Source: Alisma plantago-aquatica
Lineage: Eukaryota > Streptophyta > Magnoliopsida > Alismatales > Alismataceae
DNA length: 64,000 nt
Direction: 5' to 3'
Assembly: GCA_963693085.1 (NCBI GenBank)
Contig: OY856409.1
Location: 298,286,558 to 298,350,557, forward strand
The notes under the pieces are model-generated. The model did no database searches, was not told the origin of the DNA, and worked only from the letters and a program-made list of their open reading frames with translations. Position numbers and translations under genes: made by a program. Positions 24,001 through 38,900 of the stretch are shown piece after piece. How positions within the stretch are numbered: position 1 is the stretch's first letter; every line of letters begins with the position of its first letter.

Positions 24001-27000
24001 TTCAATTAAGTTTCAGTGTACTAGTGTGGAAATGTTTGGTCCCAATAACAATTAAGTATTGTTTCCTATATTGATAAGATGTATCTAGAGTTGGTATAGT
24101 ATCATCTTGACAATAGTAGTCAGCATGGAAATATCCATTTTGTTTGTGATGTTTTGTGGCCCACTTCAAATTGTTCCATTTTTTAAAGTTCTAGACTAAC
24201 AACTTTTTATTTTAGCTCTTCTATCTAATACAAATATTTCCACCAGATAAGAAGATTCATTTGATGCTTGATTACTATATCTTATGAATATTAACTAATT
24301 TTAATAATTTCTTAGTACTACTTGGAATCTTTATTTTTGTTGTTGTCCTTTATAGGCATGAAAGATTCACATCTTGATCTTTAACCTATCCAATTGTAAT
24401 CTTTTTTGGTGAACTAGAATCTTATTGTGTGAACTAGAATCTTATGGTCAATGCTTGGATGTTATCAAACTTTCTTTTACATGAATTCATGATTATCTAT
24501 TTCTATCTTGAGTCCTAGACATTTTTACATAATTAGTCATGTCTCTATTCATTTAGAATTTCTAGTATGTGAGTTTATCGTCAATAACAATGGGCGGCAC
24601 ACTAAATATATTTGAGGGACTAAGATTTGTGTTTTCAATATTATTTTTGTTATGACATTTTTGAAACATTACTTCTTGAGTAAAAGGAGAATCCAAAAGT
24701 CTGAATTCAAGACGTCTAAATATATAATACTATTGAATTTGGTTTCTCTATCATATTATATATTTTTTAATATCTACTTCTAATTCCATGGATAAAAAAA
24801 GACCACATATATTTTACAATATGATTTATTTTGTGGCATCCATCATTTAGTCAATATGCTACAAACTATGATGAGTATCTAACAAAAAACTTTGATAATA
24901 CAAAATCTATCTTTTATATATAACACTCACAATGTAAAAAAAAGATGATGCAGTTTATGGAAATATGTATTTGCATAGATAGTAAAAAAATGTCTATAAA
25001 TACTTTTTCAAAGATGTAATACTTTTGTACAAGTTTAAATCTATTACGAACAAATATGTGAATTATTGTAACTTATATATGATGTAGAAGATATATCTTA
25101 TTATAAAATAGGTTTTCTGTGTAAGAAAAGTATACTCGTATATGTTGTCTCCTAGTTTCCATAATACAATAGAGTGTATGGATGAGAACTTTAGGCATTT
25201 TTTGAGATGGTCATTCACTAAATAGAGGAGTAAACCCAACTATATTATATGTATTTTGCCTTTATTCCATGTAAGTTTATAAACGTACTATTACCTTTTC
25301 AAATATTTATAGCTAATCTATAATGGACAACGGTATACCTTTTCAAATATTACATTTAATTATTTCCATAAAAAATATTTTTCAAATAGAAGCATGGTAA
25401 GACATGCCTCTTTAATTTATTTTTTCCACACATCAACGATACTAAGAGTGTTATAAATATAAAAACATACACTTTGGACATGAATGAGACTTATATGAGA
25501 TACGTACTATATGTATCATCTTGTTTCATCCTTGTTTAGGGGAAGACATATATTAACGTTTGTTAACTCAATATGCAAAATGATACCCTACATGTTTTCT
25601 TTGAATGCAAGGACTTAATCTTCATTGAATAACCCTATGACCTCATGAGTGTTCATTATTTATAGAAGGAATGATAATATGTTTAAAAAATATAAAACCT
25701 TCGTGAAGCTTCAATTTCATTGATGCGGGTGCTTAGAAGTAAAACTCATGATATACTATAAATATTAAAGTGAACATTTACCTATTCGATATGCCTCAAT
25801 AGAGAGAAAGATACATAGACTAATATACACAAACACTTTACCTACAACTGGATGAATAAAATCTACATAAACAGTTATGTAGTAAAAAAGGTGATACTTT
25901 CTAATAGTGCACTTATTTTTTTCCTTTATAACCCATAAATAAAGCTTCCTTCTATCCACTACTGTGTGTATGGAAACAAAAAATGAACAATTCATTGTTT
26001 TTTAGTGGAATAAATATTTTTATAGAAGCTTATTTGAAACAAAATAAAATATTTTGTAAAGTAAAATATATTTCTTCATATAGTCTATATCATGTTATAT
26101 TTTACTCATAACCATGGTAATTGTCCTTTTTATTAAAAATATATATAGGAGCAGATAAATTCTCTTTCACCAAGCAAAAATTATAATTTTGCAGACAAAG
26201 ATGATTTTTTGTAGGTTACACTAAAGGTAACTTCTATATATTGTTCATATTATTCTATGAAGATTTTCAATTTATAGAAAGAGTGAGATTAAGACACATA
26301 TGAAGATCACCTCAATGTTTTTCTCAATCTTTCTTTGTTCTTCAAATCACGTAATATATTTTATTGATTGGTATCTTAATGATAAAAAAATCCATGAACT
26401 TATAAATGTGCATGTAAACCAAATGTAATGCATTTTGTCAAATTAGTATCTTAGGGTTGAAACTAAATTCGTAGGTTTTAAACTTATTAATTAATTGATT
26501 ATGAATTTAATGAATAGGAACATTTAGGCATCTAAGAATTATGCTATCTTTGAGGACACACATCCAAAAGACCATACAATATGGAAAATAATCTAAATCG
26601 ATTTTGAGAACCTATACATGTATAGATTGGCCTCATAGTTTTCTTCATACTTTTCAACTTTTTTGGGATTTCCACAACTTATATATGCTTTTGAAAGTAA
26701 CAAAAAAGAGTTATGCACTTAACAATAAAAAATCATAAAAAAAATTATAGAATAAATTGTAATATAATATGTTACAATTTTTTATTATTGAATAGAGGTT
26801 TACAAAAAAATATTAGTTAGTTGTACATTTTTGCTTTATTTTTTTTTAAATTGACATTCACATTTATTTTCACATATTTGTGTTACCTTTAAGTATCTTT
26901 AGTGCATGATCAATATTATTCATTTGTCTCTAATGACACATCAAATTTGAAATCAAAAACCTATTTGACATTACCATATACTACGAATGTAAAATGCATT

Positions 27001-27270
27001 CATCATCTCGCATCATTTGATATAAATAATAGCACAATGATTAAGTGTTTCATAAATAGTTTTGTATGCTTATGATGAATTAATGGGACCATGAATCTTA
27101 TTCCATGTTTTAGTTACCACAAACAATAAATATTTCATTTGGAAAAAGATGAAGTGTCATTAATAAATAATGGTCATAATAATCATATTAAAACGTGAAA
27201 TTCACTACCAATACTTGCAATCTTGATAAAAGTAATGACATTGCCTATTATAGAACATGTTTCATAGGTC
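21100..27270. other. AT-rich intergenic DNA, nothing identified
   Basis: No domain, LTR boundary or structured repeat was recognised. Open frames are short and low-complexity. A short tandem copy of 'gtgaactagaatcttat' lies at about 24409-24446. Confidence 0.4.
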
Positions 27271-27279
27271 TTTAAATGA

Positions 27280-27440
27280 ATATGGGTATACCCACATACT
27301 CTCATATCCATACCTTCTAAACTTGTCATGGGTATAAATTTTTTTAACCATGTAACCACTTACCTCATACCCTTATACCCGCCTCTCATAGGGTAAAGTT
27401 ACGATTATGTATAAATCCATACCATGTATACCCATATAAC
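27280..27440. repeat. MITE-like stretch rich in 'tataccc' words
   Basis: Repeated 'gggtatacccaca', 'catacccttataccc' and 'ccatgtatacccatat' blocks in both orientations suggest a short inverted-repeat transposon. Termini and duplication were not resolved. Confidence 0.3.
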
Positions 27441-27909
27441 AACATTATTATATATTTATGTATATAATTGATATTAGAATGTAAAGGTACATATTGTTGG
27501 TCTCACATTTAGAAAGTATAAGTACCTTTCAATAAAAAACATATTATAAAATACCCCCCAACCCAATCTAAAATACTTAATACACTTCATTAAACATTAT
27601 AATATTAACTTACATAGTCTCTTAGCAGAAATGGTTGCTAGCATGATTGGTGAAAGTCTCTCGAACTTTCCTAGCCAGTCCAGAATTGATTCTCAACTGT
27701 TGTAAAATTTTTATTCTGCTTAGAAGATGGATCAATAAATATACAAAATGTGCAACGACTCACAACTATACAAACTTTGTGTCTACTACGTATGGTATTT
27801 CTATGTAAATCTATCTTAGCAACTCAGGTTCCCTTCCTAGCTACTAACTTTTCTCCCGCCTAGGAACCTTGATCATTTGTCTATTATTTTTTGTGTCACA
27901 ATCAACATG

Positions 27910-27972
27910 TTAGTTATTGATTGAGCTGGTAGATTTATGATGTCCCATTTATTTATATTTGAGTTCAATTCT
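27910..27972 (+). repeat. tRNA-like (SINE-type) remnant
   Basis: 'TTGAGCTGGTAGA' and, about 30 bases on, 'TTGAGTTCAATTCTC' have the order and spacing of A and B boxes. It is degenerate and no folding acceptor stem is present. Confidence 0.3.
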
Positions 27973-28022
27973 CTGCCACCACAATATTTATCAAAAAATC
28001 TCTAATTTTAGTTGTTATTTAG

Positions 28023-28506
28023 TCCTATTAATAAGTAAAGAAAGAAGAAGAAAATGAAACATTGGATAAATTTCCTTGTTGTTTTTAAGCAGTATATTAA
28101 TAGGGTGTACAAAGAGCTCTTGTTATTTAGGTATTCTTTGTTTCTCATTCTACTTATTACTTACTCAAGTTTTGACTCAAAATATTTATAAGAACATATG
28201 TATTATTTGTTCCATATAGTATGCTTTTTGTTGATTGGTTTGCTAAAAATTTTATTCAAACAAAGAAAAATCTATTGGAGCACCTAGCTTTTCTTAAGAA
28301 GCATTAAAATATTCCTATTAATAGGTACAAATGGAAAAATGTATGTACCACGATCTTATTTTTTTCATATAATATTTGTTGTTTACATATTGTTACACAT
28401 GGATTTTTCAAAGAGCAATGTTGTTGTGATCTATAGAGGCTCTCCCCCATTTTGGTATTATCTTTCTCTCGTTTAAGTCATTACTTACTCATGTTTTGGA
28501 TAAAGT

Positions 28507-28579
<73 letters not shown>

Positions 28580-28640
28580 CTACTTTTTATTGATTGGTAA
28601 AACAAAAAAAATTAATCATTGACTATCAACTTCAATGATC
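28023..28640. repeat. ~300-bp imperfect tandem duplication with (TA)n expansion
   Basis: Unit 1 (about 28023-28312) and unit 2 (about 28313-28640) share in order 'cctattaataNgta', 'aaagagc', 'ttNttacttactcaNgttttg' and 'ctttttNttgattggt'. In unit 2 the stretch before the last block is replaced by a (TA)n array at 28508-28577. Confidence 0.6.
28508..28577. repeat. (TA)n microsatellite
   Basis: About 35 uninterrupted TA units inside the second copy of the 28-kb tandem duplication. Confidence 0.95.
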
Positions 28641-28690
28641 ATCTAACTCAGCCCCACCTACTGTGATTTTCTAGATCTGCCACTATTCCC
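28640..28690. repeat. Possible end of a hAT-type MITE
   Basis: Reverse complement reads 'AGTGGCAGATCTAG...GTGGGGC', which resembles the widespread plant 'AGTGGCGGATC.AG...GGGGGC' transposon end and the MITE terminus at 12782. The other end was not located. Confidence 0.3.
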
Positions 28691-28699
28691 ATTTCCATT

Positions 28700-31600
28700 A
28701 TGTTTGTTAAGTTGCAAAAACTATAAAGTGGCTTTGAGTCAGATTACATCTATATCCATGTTTTTAATCAAATTAGTTTTGTTGCATGAACGTATATCTT
28801 CTTCCAACCTTTTATTTTGCACAATGTAACTAGTTTATTGATCTATAATCTCTTACATTTTGGCCATCTCTTCATCTATTATGAGTTTGAATCCTTTTCT
28901 CAATATACTTATATGGAATCAATTGATTAATTTTACACGTGAAGAAAACTAGATGAGGTGACAATAAATATGACTCCTCTAGGTTTGCAAAATATAATGT
29001 GCGTAGTAGACACTCCTTAAAGTCACTTGGTGATAGACTCAAAAGTTGTAAGTAACATGCAATCAATGCCACCATTTTATATCTCTATAAATCATCATTC
29101 TTACCTCCATAAGATAGAACTATATATATAGAGGGAACTATTTATTTCACCATACCATGTCATGTTATATGATGAATACATGGAACACAAAAATATGTGT
29201 GAAAACCATCCTTTGCATACATAATCTTCATATAATACCCCACCCTTTGTCGTTGGTTCCCAGGATATTTTTTATCATAGTTTTCCAAATATATACATTT
29301 TTTAGATCAAAGATGTTATCACTTGCTCACCTAATGATATTGTGGTAGTCTTTCGTAATGCGATTGATTAGTATACGATAGAGGTGGAAGACCAAAAGTC
29401 AGTCATGGGTATCCAAAAATAGGAGTCTTGAACCACCAAATTAACAACCAATAAACTTTTACATACATTTCACACTCGTCTACGATTACCCAACTGAGGT
29501 TATCCACCAGACCAATTTTACATAGTGGCTTAACTTAAATGTTTGATCATGGTTAAAGTAATTGTGTTGCCAAACAGAGCCTGTAAGCTCATGCCACATT
29601 GAATTTATTTCATTATCAAGTTGCAAAACTAGTACATTCTCAACTTACCAAAATGGAAGATAGGTGAAAAGTAATTCAAGAACGTAAACAACAATGACAC
29701 CTTTTATGAATATTCTCTATTCTTAACCACACATTCATGTAGAGGTGTGACTTCTTCTTAGCTAGCCTAATAACACTAACAGGATTGCACCTTGTTTAGA
29801 TTTTGTAAATTTGATATTTTAAAATATGAACAAGATTATAGTCCTATGATCATCTCTATATTTTCAGACATGACATACCTAATTTTCAAGTGGTAACTTG
29901 TTGATGTCCTTCAGATATTTAAAAATCATGCATGTTTCTTGTTTTGGTAAGTGTAAATGTTAGTATCTTTTCATACAGATCTTTCAATGAATTTGTATTT
30001 TCCTACCAAAATTTTGCTTGAACAAAGTGTATTTGATAATTGAGATCTAAAGGATTAATAATATTCTCAACATATTATAATCTCATTCCTAGTCTAAACT
30101 ATAATTTTTTTAATGACATGTACTTTCTTCCACATGATATAATAACCACAAAATCATTCACAAAAACTCAAGATAAAATGTGCTTTCATCAACATTGATT
30201 GTGAATCATGCCTTTATCTTAACCCATTTAGCATCAAATACATTTCTTCTTATGAAAAACTCTATCTTAACCATGATATTTTTTTCCCAAATAATGGTTC
30301 ATGCATGTTGAGAGTTCAAAAGTGATAAAATGATGTTTAGGTTTGTTTTACCAAAGAGGTAATGGCAATGTCTGTAAAGAATATATAAGATGTTCTAGAT
30401 ATATCACTAACTAAAATTATTACATGAATCTTACTATGACATCCCATAATTTGATGACTCCTATGAAATGATAATATCAGTGAATACACGAACCATATCA
30501 AAAGGATGCACCTCCATTTTGGGCTGCCCATCAATAGTACTTCATAATTAATCATTGTTGGAATGGAGTAATACTATGATAGATAACATTCTTGGGAGTT
30601 TAACCAAGCTATGTCAGTGAGAACAAAGAAAGTAGTGGAGGATCGTATTTCTACTTATGCAAGTCATCATTTGCAAAATATTAAATGAGACTTGTAATGG
30701 GGGTATGAGCTTTTAAAATTTAATTAATGGTAAATATTTTTAGTATATGTGGGACCTATATTAAGACGTGATGGTCCACCATGATCCATGTGGTCTATTC
30801 ATTTGAAATTGGCTATTTATAATGAGGAAATATGGAGTTACTAATTCCACAGTAGTCATGTATGGGAACTTAGGGGTACATGGCCAATCCTAATGTCGCA
30901 CCTGAATGGGAAAGATAATTTTAGGTCATATAATTAATTCATACGTATATGGGAAAGTGAGGATATGTTTCTATACTACAATTTGAGGCCTGAGACGGAT
31001 TTTTTTTAAAGAAATTCCTAGACAACCCATGTCAATAAGGTTTGCCACCTTTTTAGGGATCCCATATTTAGGAACTCTATGGTTTTGTATGACTAGCCCA
31101 TGGAATAGTAGGAATGGTAACATATTAAGAATTCTTCCCTAGTTCATTGTGAGTGAGGAGAAACCATGCAATGGAGACTTGTAATGGTTTATGGAGTGAG
31201 CCATTTGTGTTGAAACACTATGAGAATTTGTATCAAACTTTAAAAAAGTGCATAATCTATTTTTTATGTTTTATCAATGAGGATGACGTTCTATGATATG
31301 TAAATTGCATTTTTGTTGTTCTTGGTATCTCATTATATAAATTCTCTCTATGGATACTATCCTATTTTATTGTTTCTGTGATAAATGAAGATAGGGATTT
31401 TGTACATAAAGTTAATTATACATCAAGATGTAATACCCTTAGAAGATACCTTTGGATTGCCTAATGTTACCTCTTATTAGTACCTTATTGATGAAGGGGT
31501 CTGATCCACATGGGAGTAGTTCAAAATCTTATGAATCGTACTCTATCTGGAATCCATCTTCCAAACAACCTCCAAAACTGACCAATACAATTTGTCATGT

Positions 31601-34600
31601 TCTTTGACATGTTAATGATTAGGTTTTTGACCACTCTTCACCTTGATCCTTATTTGTTCATATAATCATTTGTTAAGAAATCAATGACCTATCCAACATC
31701 TACTTCTTTTGTATAAATACACTTTGATCCTCCAAATGAGAATAAACGAATGCAATTACATCTAATTTGTTGATTCATTGGATATAATCATATTAATGAT
31801 GTTGTAAATGACAATGAACATAGACACCTTAGTTGTCATTTGTTACTGGTTCTTTGGATTAGTATCACATAAAAATATATATCTTCTCATTATTCATATA
31901 TTTCATATTGGGATGAAATAATTTATAGTCTAGGTACAATATTTATACAATTTTTGTATAAACTTGAACACATCCCCTTATGTCTTGATGAGTACATCAA
32001 TGGCATTTGATCCAAAGTATTCATGTGTCCTCTGCTTTATGTGGCATTGTGTATTCCAATTAGTGATCTTGTTGAATAGATATGAGTTATGGCAAACACA
32101 TTCTTTGGTCTCCTCATCTTGGTTGTTCCAAAGAGTTGCTACAAATGTTATTTCATGACTTGCTTTCTAATCATGCTTGCACGAGCCCTCATCATTTAGT
32201 ACTCCCTTTTTTTATCCAAATCTAGTCAATATTCATTTTATCATGTTTCTTTGCCACCTTGATGAGATATTTTTATGGATGTAGTATTAATAACAACATC
32301 TATATGAGATTATTAAATATTTTCGTACTATCAAATGTGCTTCATAAGGTTCCACCACCATTAACTTATAGGGGAAAGTTTTGTCTTTTGCGAGCCATTT
32401 TCAGTATTCCTCATCTTAGTACTTCCCTTTCATTTAGTCCAGTCATGCATATTTGATTGGCCTATTTCATGTGTATAAGTGAGTACTTACTGTGAAAGAA
32501 TCTCTTTGTATTAGTAGCTTCATTTTGCATTGATATCTCATTTGTGTAGTTCCTTATTGCAAAATTATGAGGAATAATGTATCACTTGTTTAATAGTCCA
32601 ATAAATAAATTGTGATGTTTCTTTGTTGTACTGAATGCATGTGTTGATAAAAAACAATTAATATGTTCTAGTTATCATACCTCATTCAATTACATAAGGA
32701 AGTGAAAAAATAGAACATATTATGACTTTTGTTTCCAAAGCATGAAACAATACAAACTAACTGACTAATTATTATGTTATCTGCGCAAGCATCTCGTATT
32801 GTAAAGTAACATCATTATATTACTTTATTAGTCATTTATTTTGTGATACAATGTTCTTGTGTCATTTTGGAATATACTATGTACATATCATACTTTTTAT
32901 TCCTAGTATTATTTGTTGGGTTTCCCAAGTAGTACTACGAATATAGAACTTAGTGAGTAACTAGATTTGGAGAACATTTATTATTAGAAATAAGTAGGAC
33001 ATGCATTGAAGGGTCAGGAAACAAAAGGGTTGTTTGTGTCATATTCAATCCTTGGATTTAATTTCCACACATGTGATTTAATGATTTAATTTGGTTTTAT
33101 TCAAAGCCGAGGGGAATGTCCTTCAAGTTGAACGCTTGAGAAAGTAAGCAAATCATTAGATCTTGTAAGTATGGTTTGCATGTCATTAAGTTTACAATTT
33201 CATGTAATAAAACTAGAAAATGTTAAAATTTGGATTTCCCTTAATATATTTTTGACACCTAGTCGTGCTAATATCAATGTGAATTGAAATATGTAAGGGA
33301 TTCAAAATTTATATAAAACATTATGGTTGGAACTTGTAATCTAAATTAATAAACTATTTCTACATGTCCACATATAACCTTAACAAAAATATATGTGGAG
33401 AAAATCTAGGATAACATCCCACAATAAAGACTTGGACATTTAGACCTAAAGTACCATAGAAGTCAAATTTTACATCCTAAATTTCCATGATTTTCTCCTT
33501 ATCAAACTATTTTATGTATTGAAAATCACGCAATTGATAAAACATTAATAAACTAATGAAACACATAAAAAGTATGACTTCCATACTATTATATTTACTT
33601 GGGCATGAAAATATGATTTCAAATAAATACCGTATTAAAATAAATTGCAAAAAAAAACAAAATGTTGAACATGAAATGATTCTCCATAATTAAACATGAG
33701 TAAAACATACATAAATCAATTTTCTTCTTGAGAAAATTAAATAAAAATAAGACAATGAGCTAAATATACTAATTAGCTTGTAAGATATAGTAATTTATAT
33801 TCTCATAGAAGAGCATGATAATTAAAATGAAGCATAAATTATTTTGAATCAATAACCTTAAAAGCACATGCCTATCAAATACAACAACAAAAACAATAGT
33901 GAAGTTAATGATAGAGAGTGAACAACAAGAAAAAGAAAATTAAGAAAATGAAGAGGAGATGATGATTATTATTATGATTGTATATACATCCTCATGTATC
34001 AACCTATTTAACATATAAGGTGAGGATAAAGAGGAAACTAACCAAAAAATGCACCAATAAAAGCCATAAAGGCCTACTAAAACTCAATGAGATCATCATA
34101 TCATATTGGAAACAGAAGCACAAAGCCTGAGACGTCACAAAGTATCGACATAACATAAACCAAAATATCCTTGACATATTATAAGGTTGATCACTAGCTC
34201 ACCAACTTATCATGTGAATATGTATCTTGCCAAAGAACAATAGCATATTCATATAATAACGTATCACAAAAAGGCATGTTTCTAATATTACAACAATGAT
34301 AGTTGACTCTATAAGTACACTAAGTTACATTATCTCTCTCGTTTTGTTACAACATGACTACTAGGCATGAAAATCATAACAATGACAAGGAAACACGTAC
34401 AAGAAAGATAATTTGATGTCTTCAAAAAATAGGACAGAGTATATAGTGACTTTAATAAACTAGAAGAACCTCACTACATATTCCACCAATGTTACACACC
34501 AAACAACATGCATCTATTGCATTGACTCAGATATTTTAAAGACAGTGGAACATGTTTTTTGAGTTTTTATTGCCTCAGAGAGTGGGTACTTTCCACCTAT

Positions 34601-36400
34601 AAAAAGCATATCCAAGGGAGGTTTATTATTAATAAATGGATGATTCAGCAATTGCATAAACATGGTAGACTATCTAAACCAAGTTAAAATATAAGCAATA
34701 AAGGAAGAAAAATACAGACAACAAATTATACTTGTCTTTTATTAACATCTTATCTTTTAAGCATATTTTAAATACATTTAAGTCAACTAGTTCACATATT
34801 AAGCATATAATTTGATTTAACATTGGATCAACATTTGAGTGTCTCTAAATAATAGCACAAGGGCCCAACTACTCAAGGAATATGACAAGGGTCCACCATA
34901 TCAATCTGATAAAGGAGAGGTGTGTGCAATTTTGGTTGGATCACTCCCTTTGAATACAACATAGGTTTGAGATCTCACTCTCATATTTGTGGTGCTTCCC
35001 CTAATCCTTAGAGCTGGGCTTTGTATCCACACCTATGGTTCTGAACCCATATACAACTTAGACGACATTGTGTATATACATAGTCCACATAATATATTTA
35101 ATTCCATATAGTCATCACATAACCACCATCGTCTATCTCACATTCATATTATAATTCATATCATTGTTAACACACAAATTAATTAGTTATTTCTCATGAA
35201 TCATTAAACATGAACATGCTTTGAGGTCATGTATATTCATCATGCCAATATTAAAAATATTAGTATACATTCATTGGTTGTTCTTAAGCATCATTATAGT
35301 CATTCTTGTAATGTATCATAATTTTTTGTATTCATTCATTAGGTATTCTTTCTCATCATTAATTGCAACAATTATGACCTAGTAAGGGTTATTTGTAAAT
35401 TGCACATCATCCTAACACCAACAATAACAAAATATTTAGGCAGGACATGAACTAATTAAGATATCACAAGTCATCCTCCATTCAAAGAATACAACATATT
35501 CAACAAATAGAGAATAATTATACTATGATTTGTAGGGAAATATCTACTAATAACCACTAGGGATTACATGAGAAAGAATAACAACTCTATATATGGCATA
35601 AGATTCCAATAATATATATTTTTGGGATACCCACAACTTCAGTTCATCCTTTGTGAATGCTCTTCAAATGTATTAGTAGGTCATATATTAAGAATGAACA
35701 AGATAAGAAAAAAAGATTTATTGTCCAAAATAGCATATATAGGGGGATACATTTATCATTTCCCCTTATATAAATATATTTATTGAAATTAGTGTAGAAA
35801 CTTGTATTCTAACATGGAAGTGGGATGATAACACTTCAATCACCATTTAGGGTGCATGCGAGAGGAGAATACAACATTTTAGTATAGAATCTATGTTATA
35901 AATTTGTAACTCATGAAAATGATTATCATATTCACAACAAAAGCCTAATAATACAACATGTAAGCATCAATAACGAGCATATAGACAATGTATATGCATT
36001 ATTCCTATCTTACATCCCATTTCTTCACATATTAGGAGAGAGACAAGTATTTAGTCACCTTAAGGAAACCAAACAAAGACTACAAAAACAAAATGAGCTC
36101 CTCTCCTGTAGATTGAGGTACCTAACAATAAAAAAAAGCTTCATCTTTAAGATCAAGCTTCCTTACATAAAAAAAGGTGTCTTTATAATGGTGAATCCAC
36201 AACAAATAGAAACTATCAAGCCCAACTACATCATGTTTAACCTTGGTCCTCAAAGGATGCTACATAACAAAGGTCTACCAATAAGCAACATCGTTTATGA
36301 CAGGGAAGTCTAGATCACGTTTTCATCAATCTGTCTAGACTAGCAGGGAGAAATAGAGTTTTTCTAGAAACTAAAGAGAGAGACTATCTATTCATTGATA
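28700..36400. other. AT-rich intergenic DNA, nothing firmly identified
   Basis: Scattered stretches (30.3-31.4 kb, 34.8-35.1 kb) have the look of decayed LTR sequence, but I could not find paired copies, boundaries or coding motifs. Frames at 30337-30555, 31964-32158, 32259-32456 and 36113-36313 carry no recognisable domain. Confidence 0.35.
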
Positions 36401-36419
36401 AGTAAATGACAAAATTATA

Positions 36420-38900
36420 GTTTGACTAAACAACATATATGGAAAGAAAGGTGATAAGCTAACTTTTTCTTTCTATGCTTATGCACCTTGTCAACCCAAA
36501 TTGAGACTCAACATACTCATTTGGATATCAATTTCATGTATTGAGTATTATGATACTTCAATTTGTTCACCTCAATGACTAGTCTCATGTGTGTCACAAT
36601 AATTTAAAATATCAAACACCATGATACACTTTAACATATAACCACATTGCAGCTAAAATCGAACTTCTTGATTCTTTTTTCTTTCTCTTTAATGACTTTC
36701 ACATTATTTAAGGATAAATTCTCTTTCCAATGGTAAAAAAATCATATCAATCAGGCCTATATTGCCCAAGTTATGAACTAATGAAATTTCGGTCAAATTA
36801 CATGTGATTTATTCAAGTTTATGCATTTCTTAGCCTTATTGAGCTCAAATAAGGCGCATGTACCAAATAGGGGAGGTGCCTCATTATCTTTGTGGTTATC
36901 CTCTCTTTGATTTCTCATCCATACCGGGCCTTTGGATCTTGTAGTCACTTATATACACCCCTATCTGACGACCTACATACCATCACCTTCCTCCGAACAC
37001 ACCAACAACGCCAACGACACTAGCAGCACCTATTCCACTACTACACCACTAACAATCAACACCTTTCATTTAATCCTTTGCCTCAATCAAACTCAAAACA
37101 CTTCTTTACTTCATTGATTCCATGTTTCCCCTTTCACTTCACCTTTTTCATGCCCAAACTCACCTCCATGTTGGTCGTCTCCTACTTTCTAACCCTAGCT
37201 GCCATCATGAGGGTAGCTTTGGGCACCGCCACCCTGGAGCTTCCCAGCCACATATAAGGTGGTGCTCAAATTCATCAGCTCAAAGACAAGTTGGGTGACC
37301 TACTTACATGGTTGAAGCAGCCCTTCTCCCCCACCCACCACAAGCTCAGGCGAGCTAGGGTCGTGATGCTGCCACGACAGATGTTGGTCACTTATAGGAA
37401 ACTACTGGAGAAGGGTGATGAACCCTGAGCCATGTGATGTGCATCCTACAACCAACAGTAGGTGCGATCCTCACCCTCCCTTCTTGGGCCAGTCATGGTT
37501 TGCTGACCGTGCTCCAAAGGTGTAGGATCAGGCGTCCAAGCAGCCCAGGAAGGGTGTGAAGGTGGTGGGAGGCTTTGGGTATCACCCAACTGATCAAGGG
37601 TGGTGGCGAGTGTCTAAATGTTCTATGTGTCTGCTCAGTGGTGGTGGAGTGTGGTTAGGAGAAGGGGGAAGAGGAGGTCAAGTTAATTACCATGGGATCA
37701 TGGATCAACAACCCTGGTTGATGACAAAATAATGTATGTAAGGACCCCCTCCTTTCCATATAGTTCTTATGCATATTTTTAGAAATCCATATCTTTCTCA
37801 TTCTAAGGCCAAAATATATGAACCTATATATCAAAAGTCCTCTCGATAAGGTCTATAGAATGATCATATTTACATACCTTGGATCTTCTTTTATTCTCCC
37901 TCTTTTTCTAAATATGATATCTTGACCATGTTGACTACAGTTAATGCATGATTGCATTAGAGATTGGACCTTAGATGCACATGTACTTCTCTAATCATCA
38001 TATTTGTACCTTTTATGTATTTTTGATCTAGTTGAAGTTCCTAATCACCCTAATTTCTCATGCTGACTCTATTACACATATGTGTCTTGTTTGGGACATT
38101 AACGATAGACTTTGGACAATATTTCTGATCTTGTTTTTAATGGACGTCTAGAATCATCACAACCTTGAAGATTAGTAACCTTATGCTTCTCTATGAATCC
38201 AATATCATCCCCAAATTCCCCTTTTGCTATTTGTGTCAATATGGTTTGATATGCTTGGAAGTGACTCCTTTATGACAATGTTTGTTGAACTTTGAACAAA
38301 TGTGATTATAAACCATTTGATACATCCAAACCTAATGGATATTTGAAAATAGTAGAATCATGATGTGTTGTGACCTAATTGTCTAAGTCCAACCCCATTT
38401 GATACATCCAAACCTAAGTCTAACTTGGCTAAAATCCTAACATGAAGCTAGTTAGGGTTAATGATGAGAGTCTAATACATATATGTAATCTTGTTCTTAA
38501 CCAGGGGTTGCTTGTGGATAGATAGTCAATGCTAAGCTAAATTAAGAATATCTAAATCAGGTATGAGATTTTAATAATTATATGACCATGACTTTCTTTC
38601 TTGAAATATAATACATATGTATGCTTGTTTATTTAATCACTTATTTCCATGTCGCATTGTAGTATTGTACTCGATGTTTATATTGTTATCATTGTTTTAT
38701 AACTTGTGAACATAATATAGAAACTCCATTATACAAACCTCATGCATCTTCCTAAAGTTTTGGGGTAAGGACATAAATTTGGGCATCCTACTTGAGTTAT
38801 TAAGATTGGCCGGACCATGTCAATGAAAGGGTTAGCTACTCTTGAGCAATGTCATAGACTCTTCCAAAAAGAATTTGTCCATAAAAGGCCTTACGAACAC
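36420..38900 (+). repeat. Probable LTR fragment of a gypsy-type element
   Basis: An AT-rich beginning, a TATA-like 'cttatatacacccc' (about 36948), then a GC-richer block (36960-37600) and a long AT-rich tail. This is the architecture of the two ~3.3 kb LTRs at 41.7-51.2 kb, though the sequence is different. No second copy is in the window and the ends are not defined. Confidence 0.3.

Noticed and set aside
31380..32460. Possible copia integrase or RT remnant
   Set aside because: No catalytic or structural motif could be placed in any frame on either strand.
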